Part shown: piece after piece, positions 9,936 to 19,124 of the stretch | Numbering within the stretch: position 1 is the first letter of the stretch | Layout of the letters: each line of letters begins with the position of its first letter | Source of the DNA: Sinorhizobium fredii NGR234 | GTDB taxonomy: Bacteria > Pseudomonadota > Alphaproteobacteria > Rhizobiales > Rhizobiaceae | Reading direction: 5' to 3' | Assembly: GCF_000018545.1 (NCBI RefSeq) | Contig: NC_012586.1 | Span: 620,001 to 684,000 of the forward strand | DNA length: 64,000 nucleotides | Notes under the pieces: generated by a model | Told to the model about the DNA's origin: nothing | What the model saw: the letters and a program-made list of their open reading frames with translations, nothing else | Database searches by the model: none | Program-made: the position numbers and the translations under genes

Positions 9936-10853
9936 TCATCCGCCTTCCAAGAATCCAACATGCATCCCAGGGTGACGGCGAAAGCGCTCGGCCGCGAAAT
10001 CGACGAATGCACGTACGCGTGCCGAGACCATGCGCCCCTCCGCATGCACGATATGAATCGGCACCGGTTCGCGCTCGTAATCGGCTAGCACAACCTTGAG
10101 GCGACCCGCCTCGATCTCCGGCGCCACCTGGTAGGACTGGAACCGGGATAATCCCCATCCGGCCACTGCGGCGGCGATCGCCACGTCGTTGGTGTTGCAG
10201 ATGAGGCGCGGACTGATCGGAACGCGAATGCTGTTGTCGCGCCCGAAAAGCCATTCCGAATGACCAAAAAGGCCGTCGCGCCCAATGATGCGGTGATGAA
10301 TGAGGTCCTGCGGGATCTCCGGTTCGCCGAAGCGCGCGAAATAGCCCGGCGACGCACATAGCACTTGCCTGACCGAGCCGACCCGACGTGCGATCAATCC
10401 GGAGGCGGGCAGTGCCGCGATGCGGACGGCGACATCCAGGCCTTCCTCGACCAGATTGGTCACGCGGTCGACAAAAACGGTCTTGACCTGCATGGACGGA
10501 TAGCGATCGAGAAATTCGAGAATGACAGGCAGCACATGGATGCGCCCGAAGAGCGCAGGCGCGGTCACCGTGAGCAAACCCGCCGGGTGAATGAAGCTGC
10601 CCGCCGCATTGGCTTCCGCTTCGGCGATCTCGGCGAGGATACGCCGGCAATCGGCGACATAACCCTCGCCGGCGGCCGTCAGCTTCAACGAACGGGTCGT
10701 GCGAACCAGAAGCCGCGTGCCGATCTGTTCCTCCAGCTTCGCGATGGCTCGAGTCACCGAGGGCGGGCTCATATGCAGCATCTTGGCGGCAGGCGCAAAC
10801 CCGCCGCTTTCCACCACCTGCACGAAGACCTGCATCGCCTGCCAGCGATCCAT
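9936..10853 (-). CDS. LysR-family transcriptional regulator
   Basis: DNA-binding regulator of 305 residues. The N-terminal winged helix-turn-helix reads FVQVVESGGFAPAAKMLHM then SPPSVTRAIAKLEEQIG; an effector-binding domain occupies about residues 90-300. The ATG at 10853 is preferred over a TTG at 10868, which would overlap the operator-like repeat. It is divergent from the GST-like and flavoprotein genes, with a perfect 9-bp inverted repeat between them, so it probably controls them and itself. Many LysR proteins of this subgroup (CrgA/YafC-like, SRPBCC-free) respond to electrophiles or aromatics; the effector here is unknown. Confidence 0.9.
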   Translation of the reverse strand: MDRWQAMQVFVQVVESGGFAPAAKMLHMSPPSVTRAIAKLEEQIGTRLLVRTTRSLKLTAAGEGYVADCRRILAEIAEAEANAAGSFIHPAGLLTVTAPALFGRIHVLPVILEFLDRYPSMQVKTVFVDRVTNLVEEGLDVAVRIAALPASGLIARRVGSVRQVLCASPGYFARFGEPEIPQDLIHHRIIGRDGLFGHSEWLFGRDNSIRVPISPRLICNTNDVAIAAAVAGWGLSRFQSYQVAPEIEAGRLKVVLADYEREPVPIHIVHAEGRMVSARVRAFVDFAAERFRRHPGMHVGFLEGG

Positions 10854-10867
10854 TGCGCTTTTGTCCA

Positions 10868-10890
10868 ACTATTTCACTTGATGAAATAGT
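10868..10890. promoter_or_regulatory. Candidate LysR operator
   Basis: ACTATTTCA (10868-10876) and TGAAATAGT (10882-10890) form a perfect 9-bp inverted repeat around a 5-bp spacer. It lies 15 bases upstream of the LysR ATG and about 75 bases upstream of the GST-like gene. LysR sites are typically interrupted dyads of the T-N11-A kind, and this dyad satisfies that form. Confidence 0.65.
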
Positions 10891-10965
10891 CTAGTGTCAC
10901 ATGGAAGGCTTATCAACTCTGCGCTCAATAATCATTCTGTGCCTCCATTCTTCCAGGAGGCAAAC

Positions 10966-11577
10966 ATGAAACTTTACTATCATCCGCTGTCCGGCCATGC
11001 GCATCGCGCCCGGCTCCTACTCACGCTGCTCGGTCTCGAGCATGACCTCGTGCTCGTCGATCTCGCTGGAAGAGAACACAAGCAGGAGCCGTTCCTGAAG
11101 CTCAATCCGTTCGGCCAGGTTCCGGTGCTCGATGACGACGGCACGATCATCTGCGATTCCAACGCCATTCTCGTCTATCTAGCCAAGAAGGCAGGCCGCA
11201 CGGACTGGTTGCCGGAAGACCCGCGAGCCGCGGCCGCCGTGCAACGCTGGCTGTCGGTCGCCGCCGGCCAGATCGCCCATGGTCCGGCGCAGGCGCGGCT
11301 CATCACCGTGTTCAAAGCCCCCTACAGGCCGGAAGAGGTCATCCCTCGCTCCCACGCCATCCTGACATTGATCGAGGATGCGCTCGAAGCCGGGGACTGG
11401 ATTGCTGCCGACCGCCCGACCATCGCCGATGTGGCGCTTTACAGCTATGTGGCGCGAGCGCCCGAAGGCGACGTGGATCTTCAGCCCTATGCGAATATCC
11501 GCGGCTGGCTCGAGCGCATCGAAGCGTTGCCGGGCTTCGTCGACTTCCAGAAAACCCCGGTTGGTCTCGCCGCCTGA
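10966..11577 (+). CDS. Glutathione S-transferase family protein
   Basis: Soluble protein of 203 residues with a thioredoxin-like N-domain and a helical C-domain. Landmarks are [18 protein letters not shown] at the N-terminus, the cis-proline loop [11 protein letters not shown] (about residues 48-58), [11 protein letters not shown] for the glutathione gamma-glutamyl contact, and the folding motif [10 protein letters not shown]. Such enzymes conjugate or reduce electrophiles with glutathione. ATG 10966 has AGGAGG 7 bases upstream. The flavin-reductase-like gene follows after 12 bases, so this looks like a small LysR-controlled detoxification unit unrelated to the amine genes. Confidence 0.9.
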   Translation: MKLYYHPLSGHAHRARLLLTLLGLEHDLVLVDLAGREHKQEPFLKLNPFGQVPVLDDDGTIICDSNAILVYLAKKAGRTDWLPEDPRAAAAVQRWLSVAAGQIAHGPAQARLITVFKAPYRPEEVIPRSHAILTLIEDALEAGDWIAADRPTIADVALYSYVARAPEGDVDLQPYANIRGWLERIEALPGFVDFQKTPVGLAA

Positions 11578-11589
11578 GGAGGCAATGTC

Positions 11590-12540
11590 ATGGACGGTCG
11601 CATTCTGCCTGCCTCGCCCTGGCATGAAGGTGAGATCATGCTGCAGCGGCAATCGGGCGTTGAGACACGCATGGACGAGGTCGGCCGCCGCGTCGTGCGC
11701 GACCATCTGGTCGAGCAGCACCGCGAATTCTATCCGCTGCTGCCGATGGTGGTGCTGGGGGCGGTGGACCAGGACGGGAACGCTTGGGCGACGCTGCGGG
11801 CAGGGCGCCCCGGCTTTCTCCGCGCACCGGATGCCCACCGGCTTACCGTCGAACTCGTCAGGGAGCCGGCGGATCCCGCGGAGGGAGGCATGGAAGACGG
11901 CGCGTCGCTCGCCCTTCTCGGTATCGATCTTGGCACGAGGCGCCGCAACCGGCTGAACGGTCGGCTCAATCGCCACGCCGGGGGCTTCGATGTCAGCGTC
12001 GACCAGTCCTTCGGCAACTGTCCCAAATATATCCAGCTCCGGCAGGTCCGCTTCATTCGGGATCCGTCGGAGTTGCCATCGGCGCCGCCCACGATGAGCG
12101 CAGAGCTCGACGACGCTGGACGTGCTCTCGTCGGGCAGGCGGATACGTTCTTCGTCACCACCTATGCCGATCTTCCGGATGGGCGTCAGGTGGACGTCTC
12201 CCATCGCGGCGGCCGCGCGGGGTTCGTCCATGTCAGAGAAGACAGTAGCCTGATGATCCCGGATTTCGCCGGCAACCGCTTCTTCAACACGCTCGGCAAT
12301 ATCGCACTTAACCAGCGTGCCGGGCTTGTCTTCCCGGACTTCTCGACGGGTGGTCTGTTGCACATGACCGGCGAGGCCGAACTCTTTTCCGGGCAGCCGG
12401 CGGCCGGGCCTCTCGAAGGCGCCGAACGCCATTGGCGGTTTCGTCCGTGCCGGATCGTCTGGCGGGCCGACGCGCTGCCGATCCGCTACGAACTTGCCGA
12501 ATGGCCGCCCTTCGCGCTGGCCACCGGTAGCTGCTCCTAG
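11590..12540 (+). CDS. Pyridoxamine 5'-phosphate oxidase-family flavoprotein
   Basis: Protein of 316 residues with the split-barrel flavin-binding fold. FYPLLPMVVLGAVDQDGN lies near residue 46 and is followed by a strand-rich barrel; a second barrel-type half has DTFFVTTYADLPDGRQVDVSHRGG and ends at FPDFSTGGLLHMTGEAEL. Similar two-part proteins are often fused to or paired with ferredoxin reductases and act on reactive or xenobiotic compounds; the reaction here is not known. AGGAGG covering the upstream stop provides the ribosome site. It is co-transcribed with the GST-like gene and ends 4 bases from the convergent gabD-like gene. Confidence 0.8.
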   Translation: MDGRILPASPWHEGEIMLQRQSGVETRMDEVGRRVVRDHLVEQHREFYPLLPMVVLGAVDQDGNAWATLRAGRPGFLRAPDAHRLTVELVREPADPAEGGMEDGASLALLGIDLGTRRRNRLNGRLNRHAGGFDVSVDQSFGNCPKYIQLRQVRFIRDPSELPSAPPTMSAELDDAGRALVGQADTFFVTTYADLPDGRQVDVSHRGGRAGFVHVREDSSLMIPDFAGNRFFNTLGNIALNQRAGLVFPDFSTGGLLHMTGEAELFSGQPAAGPLEGAERHWRFRPCRIVWRADALPIRYELAEWPPFALATGSCS

Positions 12541-12544
12541 AGGC

Positions 12545-13999
12545 TTACGCCAGCCCGCCGATGTGGAAGCTCTTCAGTTCGAGATATTCCTCGATGCCGA
12601 CCTGCGCCCCCTCGCGGCCGAGCCCGGATTGCTTGACGCCGCCGAAGGGCGCGACTTCGGTGGAAATGGCGCCGGTGTTGAGGCCGACCATGCCGAATTC
12701 CAGCGCCTCGGCGACGCGCCAGGAGCGCTTCAGGTTTTCGGTGTAGAAATAGGCGGCGAGGCCGAATGGCGTGCCGTTGGCAATAGTGATCGCCTCTTCT
12801 TCGGTCTCGAAGCAGAAGAGGGGGGCGACTGGACCGAAGGTCTCTTCGCTGGCGAGCAGCATTTCGGTGGTGGCGCCGGTGAGGACGAGCGGCGCCGTAT
12901 ATTGCCGTCCCACCGGCAGCGATCTGCCGCGCGCTGCGATCTTCGCACCCTTGGCGAGCGCATCCTCGACATGGCGGTCGATCTTGTCGATCGCCGCCGC
13001 GTTGATCATAGGGCCGATCGCGACGCCCGGCTCGGTCCCCGGGCCGACCTTCATGGCATTGACACGGGCGGCGAGCTTCTCGGCGAATGCGTCATAGACG
13101 CCCGATTGCACCAGGATCCGGTTGGCGCAGACGCAGGTCTGGCCGCCGTTGCGGAACTTCGATGCGATCGCGCCTTCGACGGCAAGGTCGAGATCGGCGT
13201 CGTCGAATACGATGAAAGGAGCATTGCCGCCAAGTTCGAGCGAGAGCCGCTTGACGCTGTCAGCGGCGCCGCGCATCAAGAGCGAGCCGACGCGGGTCGA
13301 ACCGGTGAAGGAGATTTTCCGGACCGTCTCGTTTGCCATGATCTCGTTGCCGATCGCCGTCGGCATGCCCGTGACGATGTTGACGACGCCGGCCGGAATG
13401 CCGGCGCGCTCGGCGAGCACGCCGAGAGCGAGCGCCGAAAAAGGCGTGAATTCGGAAGGCTTGATGACAACGGTGCAGCCGGCGGCGAGCGCCGGCGCCA
13501 CCTTGCGGGTGATCATCGCGTTAGGGAAATTCCACGGCGTCACGATGGCGCAGACGCCGACCGCTTCCTTGAGGACGACGATGCGGCGGTCCGGCGTCGG
13601 CGAGGGGATGGTGTGGCCGCCGATGCGGCGGGCTTCCTCGGCGAACCACTTGACGAAGGCCGCGCCGTAGCGGATCTCGCCGCGCGCCTCGTCGAGCGGC
13701 TTGCCCTGCTCCAGGGTCAGGATCAGCGCCAGATCCTCGAGATGTTCGATCATCAGCGCGTGCCAGCGTTCGAGGAGGGCGGCACGCTCGGCATGCGTCT
13801 TCTTCTTCCACGGGCCGAAGGCGGTCTCGGCCGCTTCGATGGCGGCCCTGGTTTCGGCCGTTCCCATGTCCGGGACGGTCCCGAGGACCGCCTGGCTCGC
13901 CGGATCGAAGACCTCGACGACGTCGCCCGATGCCGCCCCGATCCACTCACCGCCGATCACGCCCGCTTGCCGGAACAGTTCCTTGTCCTTCAACTTCAT
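12545..13999 (-). CDS. gabD: NAD(P)-dependent succinate-semialdehyde dehydrogenase
   Basis: Aldehyde dehydrogenase of 484 residues, the length and character of GabD, which oxidises succinate semialdehyde to succinate in 4-aminobutyrate breakdown. Landmarks are VTPWNFPNAM (cofactor site), KISFTGSTRVGSLL, the general-base Glu in LELGGNAPF, and the catalytic Cys in RNGGQTCVCANR. It follows the tartrate-type dehydrogenase by 13 bases and is the last gene of the three-gene minus-strand unit beginning at 16629. The substrate could instead be glutarate semialdehyde or another omega-acid semialdehyde; the family cannot be resolved further by eye. Confidence 0.88.
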   Translation of the reverse strand: MKLKDKELFRQAGVIGGEWIGAASGDVVEVFDPASQAVLGTVPDMGTAETRAAIEAAETAFGPWKKKTHAERAALLERWHALMIEHLEDLALILTLEQGKPLDEARGEIRYGAAFVKWFAEEARRIGGHTIPSPTPDRRIVVLKEAVGVCAIVTPWNFPNAMITRKVAPALAAGCTVVIKPSEFTPFSALALGVLAERAGIPAGVVNIVTGMPTAIGNEIMANETVRKISFTGSTRVGSLLMRGAADSVKRLSLELGGNAPFIVFDDADLDLAVEGAIASKFRNGGQTCVCANRILVQSGVYDAFAEKLAARVNAMKVGPGTEPGVAIGPMINAAAIDKIDRHVEDALAKGAKIAARGRSLPVGRQYTAPLVLTGATTEMLLASEETFGPVAPLFCFETEEEAITIANGTPFGLAAYFYTENLKRSWRVAEALEFGMVGLNTGAISTEVAPFGGVKQSGLGREGAQVGIEEYLELKSFHIGGLA

Positions 14000-14012
14000 G
14001 TGTCGTCCCTCC

Positions 14013-15056
14013 TCAATCGAGTGCGGCGAGAACTGCCGCGGTGATGGTTTCGGTCCTGTTCTTGCCGGGCACGGTGCCGATGCCGCGGGCGGTCGTTCTT
14101 TCGAGCGCCTCGATCACCTTGCGTGCGGCCCTTGCCTGGCCCAGATGGTCCAGCATCATCGCGCCGGACCAGATGGCGGCGATCGGGTTGGCGATGCCGA
14201 GATGGGCGATGTCCGGTGCAGAACCGTGCACCGGCTCGAACATCGATGGGGCGCTCCTGTCGGGATTGATATTGGCGGAAGCCGCAAAGCCGAGGCCGCC
14301 CTGGATGGCGGCGCCGAGGTCGGTCAGGATGTCGCCGAAGAGGTTGGAGGCGACGACGACGTCGAGGCTTTCCGGCGCCATCACCATCCGCGCGGCCATG
14401 GCATCGATGTGATAGCTCGTCACCTCCACGTCCGGATATTCGGCAGCAAGCTCACGGGTGATCTCGTCCCAGAGCACCATCGAGTATTTTTGGGCATTCG
14501 ACTTGGTCACCGAGGCGAGCTTGCGGCGACGCTGGCGTGCCTGGTCGAAGCCGAAGCGCAGGATTCGCTCGACGCCCGTGCGGGTGAAAATCGAGGTCTC
14601 GACCGCGACCTCGTCCGCCGTGCCCTGATGCACGCGGCCGCCGGCGCCGGAATATTCGCCCTCGGTATTCTCGCGGATGCAAAGTATGTCGAAGCCCTCG
14701 GCCTTCAACGGCCCCTTCACACCCGAGAGCAGCCGGTGCGGGCGAATATTGGCATATTGCACGAAGGCCTTGCGGATCGGCAGCAGCAGGCCGTGCAGCG
14801 AAACGGAATCCGGCACTTCCGCCGGCCAGCCGACGGCGCCGAGCAGGATCGCGTCGAAGCGGCGGAGCGTTTCGATGCCGTCCGGCGGCATCATCGCGCC
14901 GGTCTCCTTGTAGAAGGCGCAGGACCAGGGGAAGGGCGTGGCGGTGAGGGTAAAACCGGAATGTCTGGCGACGGTCGAAAGAACCTGCCAGGCGGCGTCG
15001 GTCACGTCCTGGCCAATGCCGTCGCCGGGGATGAGTGCGATCGAATAGGATTTCAT
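14013..15056 (-). CDS. Tartrate/isopropylmalate-type decarboxylating dehydrogenase
   Basis: NAD-dependent beta-decarboxylating dehydrogenase of 347 residues. IALIPGDGIGQDV opens the fold, RENTEGEYSG (about residue 130) binds substrate and metal, KSNAQKYS gives the active-site Lys, and FEPVHGSAPDIA binds NAD. In this group tartrate, D-malate and 3-isopropylmalate are common substrates; the short ENTEGEYSGAGG signature favours the tartrate/D-malate branch over LeuB. ATG 15056 has AGGGAG 5 bases upstream. It lies between two aldehyde dehydrogenases of the same unit and has a paralog at 36953. Confidence 0.85.
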   Translation of the reverse strand: MKSYSIALIPGDGIGQDVTDAAWQVLSTVARHSGFTLTATPFPWSCAFYKETGAMMPPDGIETLRRFDAILLGAVGWPAEVPDSVSLHGLLLPIRKAFVQYANIRPHRLLSGVKGPLKAEGFDILCIRENTEGEYSGAGGRVHQGTADEVAVETSIFTRTGVERILRFGFDQARQRRRKLASVTKSNAQKYSMVLWDEITRELAAEYPDVEVTSYHIDAMAARMVMAPESLDVVVASNLFGDILTDLGAAIQGGLGFAASANINPDRSAPSMFEPVHGSAPDIAHLGIANPIAAIWSGAMMLDHLGQARAARKVIEALERTTARGIGTVPGKNRTETITAAVLAALD

Positions 15057-15080
15057 TGAGGCTCCCTGGTGCATTTTGCA

Positions 15081-15116
15081 GTCAGGTGGATTCACCTGAC
15101 GCCGCACAAATGCGGC
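15081..15116. promoter_or_regulatory. Tandem perfect inverted repeats upstream of the dehydrogenase
   Basis: GTCAGGTG (15081-15088) and CACCTGAC (15093-15100) flank a 4-base centre. Immediately beside it, GCCGCA (15101-15106) and TGCGGC (15111-15116) flank another 4-base centre. Both lie in the 109-base gap between the aldehyde-dehydrogenase stop and the dehydrogenase start at 15056. They could be a repressor operator or two consecutive RNA hairpins; no U-run supports a simple terminator on the minus strand. Confidence 0.5.
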
Positions 15117-15165
15117 AAAAACAAACGGATAGAGCGGCAGCGCGAACGCATGTGAGCGCTCCGCT

Positions 15166-16629
15166 CTAAAGGCTGATGAGTACGCTCTTGCTCTTGCGGT
15201 TGGCGTGGTATGCCTCACGCCCCAGGTCCTTGCCGATGCCGGAGCGCTTGTAGCCGCCGGTCGGCAGGATGTGGTCGCGTGAGCGGCTGTAACGGTTGAC
15301 CCAGACCGTGCCGGCCTGGAGGCGCCGCGTCAGCCGCAGTGCCCGCGACAGGTCGCGGGTGAAGAGGCCGGCGGCCAGGCCGTAGGTCGGATGGTCGGCG
15401 AGAGCGAGTGCTTCCTCCTCGTCGGCGAAGGTCTGCATGGTGAGGACCGGCCCGAAGATTTCTTCGGTGATCGCTGGCGAGGAGCTGTCACGCACCGCCA
15501 TCAGCGTAGGCTGGTAGAAATAGCCCGGCGCATCCATTTGCTTGCCTCCGAACAGGCATTCGCCACCCGCCGCAACGGCGGCCTCGACGATGCCGTGGAT
15601 GCGGTTCAACTGCCGCTTCGAAATGATCGGCGAATATTCGGTCGCCTCGTCCCAAGTCGGACCGGGCTTGGCGGCCTTCATACGGGTGACGATCGCCTCG
15701 GCAAGCGGCGCGGCGACGCTTTCCTCCACGATCAGACGGGAGCCGGCGACGCAGGCCTGGCCGGCATTGGAGAGCATGCTCTGGGCAATCGCCGCCGCCG
15801 CCTTGTCGAGATCGGCATCGGCGAAGACCAGTTGCGGGCTTTTGCCCCCGAGCTCCAGCGTCATCGGCTTGACGCCGGTGCGGGCGATATTGGCCATGAT
15901 CGCAGCGCCGGCGCCGGTCGAGCCGGTGAAGCTCACCTTGGCGATGTCCGGGTGACCGGTGATGGCCGTCCCCGTGACGGTGCCGTCACCGAGAACGATG
16001 TTGATCAAGCCCGCCGGCATGCCGGCACGGATCGCGAGCTCGGCGAGATATACCGTCGAGAAGGGAGTCATCTCGGAGGGTTTCAGAACCACCGCATTAC
16101 CCGCCGCGAGCGCAGGGCCGAGCTTCCAGGCGGCCATGGAAACAGGAAAGTTCCAAGGCGTGATGGCGGCGACGACTCCATAGGGCTCGGTCATGATCAT
16201 CCCCAGGTTGCTGTCGTCGGTGGGGACGAGGTCGCTTCCCTCCTTGTCGGCGAACTCGGCGAAAAAGCGGATCTGTTCGGCACTGACGGCTATATCGCCC
16301 GCGACGAGGTGTCCGACGGGGCGGGTCGAGGAAAGCGCTTCGAGTTTGGCGAGAGTTTCAGCCTCGCTCTCGATCAGGTCCGCCCAGCGCTGCAGCGCCA
16401 CCGTGCGCTCGCGCGGCCGGAGACCGCCCCAGTTACTCGCCTTCAAAGCTTTCTTGGCCGTCTCTACGGCTTGGTCTACGAGAGCTTCGTCGGCGATCGG
16501 GCAACCCGCATAGGCCTTGCCGTCGGACGGCCGATGCATGTCGATGAAGCCTTCGGCCGGAAGCAGCCGGTCGCCGATGAAGTGCCCAACGGGCAGGGGA
16601 AGACTGTCTGGATCAAAGCTGAGTGTCAT
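15166..16629 (-). CDS. Aldehyde dehydrogenase (NAD-dependent)
   Basis: Aldehyde dehydrogenase of 487 residues. Landmarks are ITPWNFPVSM, KVSFTGSTGAGAAI, the general-base Glu in LELGGKSPQ, the catalytic Cys in NAGQACVAGSR, and EEIFGPVL near the C-terminus. It oxidises an aldehyde to an acid; the specific aldehyde is not evident, but aminotransferase and amine oxidase products are likely (inference). ATG 16629 is preferred over 16653 because GAGGA lies 7 bases upstream. Its first 30 codons and about 130 bases of upstream DNA recur in decayed form at 30510-30727. It is the first gene of the ALDH-dehydrogenase-gabD unit. Confidence 0.92.
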   Translation of the reverse strand: MTLSFDPDSLPLPVGHFIGDRLLPAEGFIDMHRPSDGKAYAGCPIADEALVDQAVETAKKALKASNWGGLRPRERTVALQRWADLIESEAETLAKLEALSSTRPVGHLVAGDIAVSAEQIRFFAEFADKEGSDLVPTDDSNLGMIMTEPYGVVAAITPWNFPVSMAAWKLGPALAAGNAVVLKPSEMTPFSTVYLAELAIRAGMPAGLINIVLGDGTVTGTAITGHPDIAKVSFTGSTGAGAAIMANIARTGVKPMTLELGGKSPQLVFADADLDKAAAAIAQSMLSNAGQACVAGSRLIVEESVAAPLAEAIVTRMKAAKPGPTWDEATEYSPIISKRQLNRIHGIVEAAVAAGGECLFGGKQMDAPGYFYQPTLMAVRDSSSPAITEEIFGPVLTMQTFADEEEALALADHPTYGLAAGLFTRDLSRALRLTRRLQAGTVWVNRYSRSRDHILPTGGYKRSGIGKDLGREAYHANRKSKSVLISL

Positions 16630-16765
16630 CGCGCGTCCTCGGTATGGGCTCATGGCAAGGCTAGCGGAGGAAGGCGAGCAGCATGCATCGACTGAAGATG
16701 CAGGAACGGCGGAAAATTACGTTTTTCGCGGCGCGACAGTAAAATCTTCGGCGGTCGCGCAGGCC
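16630..16765 (-). repeat. Upstream region shared with 30593-30727 (copy A)
   Basis: About 130 bp immediately upstream of the aldehyde-dehydrogenase ATG that reappears at 30593-30727. The longest identical block contains GGCGAGCAGCATGCATCGAC (16673-16692) and continues through TGAAGAT. Other shared blocks are CGCGCGTCCTCG, GCGGCGCGAC and GTCGCGC. Copy A also has TGCATC/GATGCA as a 6-bp dyad. Conservation in a non-coding, promoter-proximal position suggests promoter and operator content. Confidence 0.7.
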
Positions 16766-17046
16766 TGGGCAACCGGCGCGTCGGAAAAGGAATCGAAAAA
16801 CCCTCCCGGCCGCATAGCGATACGGTGACGATCCGGGTCGCGCCGCAGGTAAGGGCGCGTGGTGCCGACGGCGGCCGCTGGGTGCAGTTGATGACTGAGC
16901 CTCCGGGCAGTTGGCCCGCCCCGGCCGCAGCGTACCGGCGTCGAGGAGCAGGCCGTTGTCCAGACACTCCGGGAGCTGACCGAATCCGCGCGCCGCGAAG
17001 CAGGGCTGGTGTCGATCACCTTCAACAGGGGCATGGCTTTCGTTTA
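16766..17046. other. Unassigned gap downstream of the hydroxyacid dehydrogenase
   Basis: With copy A of the upstream repeat this makes a 417-bp stretch without a supported gene. Long open frames exist on the minus strand but their composition (Arg- and Pro-rich, no motif) looks like frame artefacts of GC-rich DNA. A decayed gene is possible; nothing was recognised. Confidence 0.3.
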
Positions 17047-17970
17047 CTAATAGCCGCGGCCACGGTCGACCAGTCCGATGGGATCGCGACCCGACCGGTG
17101 GCGCCGGATGTTTTCGATGACAGCCTGGGTGGCGGTTCTCGGCTGTGTGACGCTCGCAACGTGCGGCGTCAGCAGGATTTTCGGGTGGTTCCAGAAGCGA
17201 TGGCCCGCAGGCAGCGGCTCGGGATCCGTGACGTCGATTACGGCACCGGAGAGATGCCCGTTGTCAAGCGCCTCGAGAAGTGCGTCGTGATCAAGCTGCG
17301 GGCCGCGGCCGACATGGACAAGCGCGGCACCGGCGGGGAGTTTGGCGAAGAGCTCGGCATTGATGAAGGCGCGCGTTTCATCCGTCAGTGGCAGCAGGCA
17401 GATTAGGATGTCGGTCGAACCCAGCAGAGTATCGAGACCGTCACGGCCGTTCAGGCATCTGACACCTTCGATTTCGTGCGGGCTGCGGCTCCAGCCGGAG
17501 AGCGGAAAACCGAAGGGTTTCAGCCGTTCGAGCACCGCGGTGCCGAGCATGCCGAGGCCGAGCACGCCGATGCGGCGTTGCGAGGCCTGAACCGGTGAGA
17601 TGGCCTGCCAATTTTGGCTGCGCTGCTGGCTGAGATAAGCCGGAAGATCGCGGTGGAGCGCGAGTACGCCGAGCGCCACATATTCCTGCATCATCCGGAC
17701 GATGCCGTCTTCGACCATCCGCACCACTTTCACATGCGGCGGCACCGCATCAATACGGAACTGGTCGACGCCGGCGCCGATCGAGAAGAGGATTTCGAGG
17801 TTGCGATAGCGCGCGAGATCTTCCGGAACCGTCCAGGTGATGAGGTATCTGACCTCGTCTGGCTCGACCGTCGCGGGGTCCATCGAGAAGGGAATTTCGG
17901 GCAGTTCACGCGAAAAGGCTTCGGCAAAGATCTCACCGCGCTTCGCGTCGGAATTAAACAGGAAGGTCAT
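17047..17970 (-). CDS. D-isomer 2-hydroxyacid dehydrogenase (GhrA-like)
   Basis: NAD(P)-dependent reductase of 307 residues, similar in outline to glyoxylate/hydroxypyruvate reductase A. The nucleotide fold reads [17 protein letters not shown] (about residue 135), followed by [11 protein letters not shown] for phosphate contact. Active-site Arg lies in [17 protein letters not shown], Glu in [14 protein letters not shown], and catalytic His in LTPHVAS. It would reduce glyoxylate, hydroxypyruvate or a related 2-keto acid. ATG 17970 has AAGGAG 9 bases upstream and lies 20 bases after the M20 stop, so the two are co-transcribed. Confidence 0.88.
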   Translation of the reverse strand: MTFLFNSDAKRGEIFAEAFSRELPEIPFSMDPATVEPDEVRYLITWTVPEDLARYRNLEILFSIGAGVDQFRIDAVPPHVKVVRMVEDGIVRMMQEYVALGVLALHRDLPAYLSQQRSQNWQAISPVQASQRRIGVLGLGMLGTAVLERLKPFGFPLSGWSRSPHEIEGVRCLNGRDGLDTLLGSTDILICLLPLTDETRAFINAELFAKLPAGAALVHVGRGPQLDHDALLEALDNGHLSGAVIDVTDPEPLPAGHRFWNHPKILLTPHVASVTQPRTATQAVIENIRRHRSGRDPIGLVDRGRGY

Positions 17971-17990
17971 CGCTGCTTCTCCTTGAGTTC

Positions 17991-19115
17991 TCAAGCGCGG
18001 CAGCGCTCGCCGAGCGCCTCGACCATGGCTTGGCAGGCCACGAGTTCGTCAGCGAGGATGAATTCGTCCGGCTTGTGGGCGCGGCCGATCTCCCCGGGAC
18101 CGCAGATGATCGCGTCGATACCCGCCCGTTGAAAGAGTCCTGCCTCGGTCCCGTAGCTGACGGCGGGCAAAGGCTCGAGCCCGGTCAACTCCTCGAGAAG
18201 TGCCGCGAGCGGCGCATCGGGAGGGAGAGAAAGTGCCGGATAGGCGCTGAGTTGCTGCCATTCTACCTTGAAGCCCCGTCCCGACAGCGTCTCGGCAGCC
18301 TCTCGCACGGGCGCGAGCAGCGCGGTTGGATCGACGCCGGAAATCGCGCGCGCCTCGAATTCAGCCTCGCAGCTGTCCGGAATGATGTTGACCGCTTGAC
18401 CGCCCTTCACAATGCCGACCTGCAGGGAGGAATAAGGCGGCTCGAAGACATGCTCGAAGGGACCCTGGGTCAGCCGGTCGGCTGCCGCGACGGCACGCGA
18501 AAGGACGTTCGCGATGGCGTGAATGGCATTCAGCCCCTCGTCGGGCCTTGAGGAATGGCCTGAGCGACCCCTGACCGTCAGCCGCGCAGCCGCCTTGCCC
18601 TTGTGGGCGCGGATCGCCCGCATGCCGCTTGGCTCGCCGATGATCGCGCCGAGCGGGCTTGCACAAAGCTCCGGCAGGCGCGCGATCATGTGCGGCACAC
18701 CGCGGCAGCCAGCCTCCTCGTCATAGGAGAAGGCGAGGTGGATCGGACGGCGGAGCGGCGACGCCGTGAGCCTGGGAAGAGAGGCAAGAACCGCCGCAAG
18801 GAAGCCTTTCATGTCCGTGGCACCGCGGCCGAAGAGCGTGCCTGTCTCGGCGCGCAGGCGAAAAGGATCGCTCGTCCAGCCACTCTCGGCGGCGGGGACG
18901 ACGTCCATGTGACCTGAGAGAATGTAGCCCGGCACCTCCTTCGGACCGATCGTCGCAAACAGGTTGGACCGGTCACCCTCTGGCCCCGGAAGGACGGCCA
19001 CGGCGATGCCGTGGATTTGCAGATAGTCGCGGATCCAGGCCACGATGTCGGCATTGGACGTGCCGACGACGGTGGGGAAGCCAACAAGCTTTTCGAGGAT
19101 TTTAATTACCTGCAT
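17991..19115 (-). CDS. M20-family deacylase (acetylornithine deacetylase ArgE-like)
   Basis: Zinc hydrolase of 374 residues that removes an N-acyl group from an amino acid or related amine. The metal-binding motifs are visible: [10 protein letters not shown] (His, catalytic Asp), [12 protein letters not shown] (bridging Asp), [10 protein letters not shown] (general-base Glu and metal Glu) and the C-terminal His in [18 protein letters not shown] lid domain with [17 protein letters not shown] lies between. GAGGA 6 bases before the ATG spans the stop of a 57-codon ORF, suggesting coupling. With GNAT acetyltransferases nearby, acetylated amines are plausible substrates (inference). Confidence 0.9.
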   Translation of the reverse strand: MQVIKILEKLVGFPTVVGTSNADIVAWIRDYLQIHGIAVAVLPGPEGDRSNLFATIGPKEVPGYILSGHMDVVPAAESGWTSDPFRLRAETGTLFGRGATDMKGFLAAVLASLPRLTASPLRRPIHLAFSYDEEAGCRGVPHMIARLPELCASPLGAIIGEPSGMRAIRAHKGKAAARLTVRGRSGHSSRPDEGLNAIHAIANVLSRAVAAADRLTQGPFEHVFEPPYSSLQVGIVKGGQAVNIIPDSCEAEFEARAISGVDPTALLAPVREAAETLSGRGFKVEWQQLSAYPALSLPPDAPLAALLEELTGLEPLPAVSYGTEAGLFQRAGIDAIICGPGEIGRAHKPDEFILADELVACQAMVEALGERCRA

Positions 19116-19124
19116 AGGTTGTCC

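Noticed and set aside
12494..14044. 516-codon open frame on the plus strand
   Set aside because: Opposite gabD; Asp/Arg/Gly-rich shadow without domain features.
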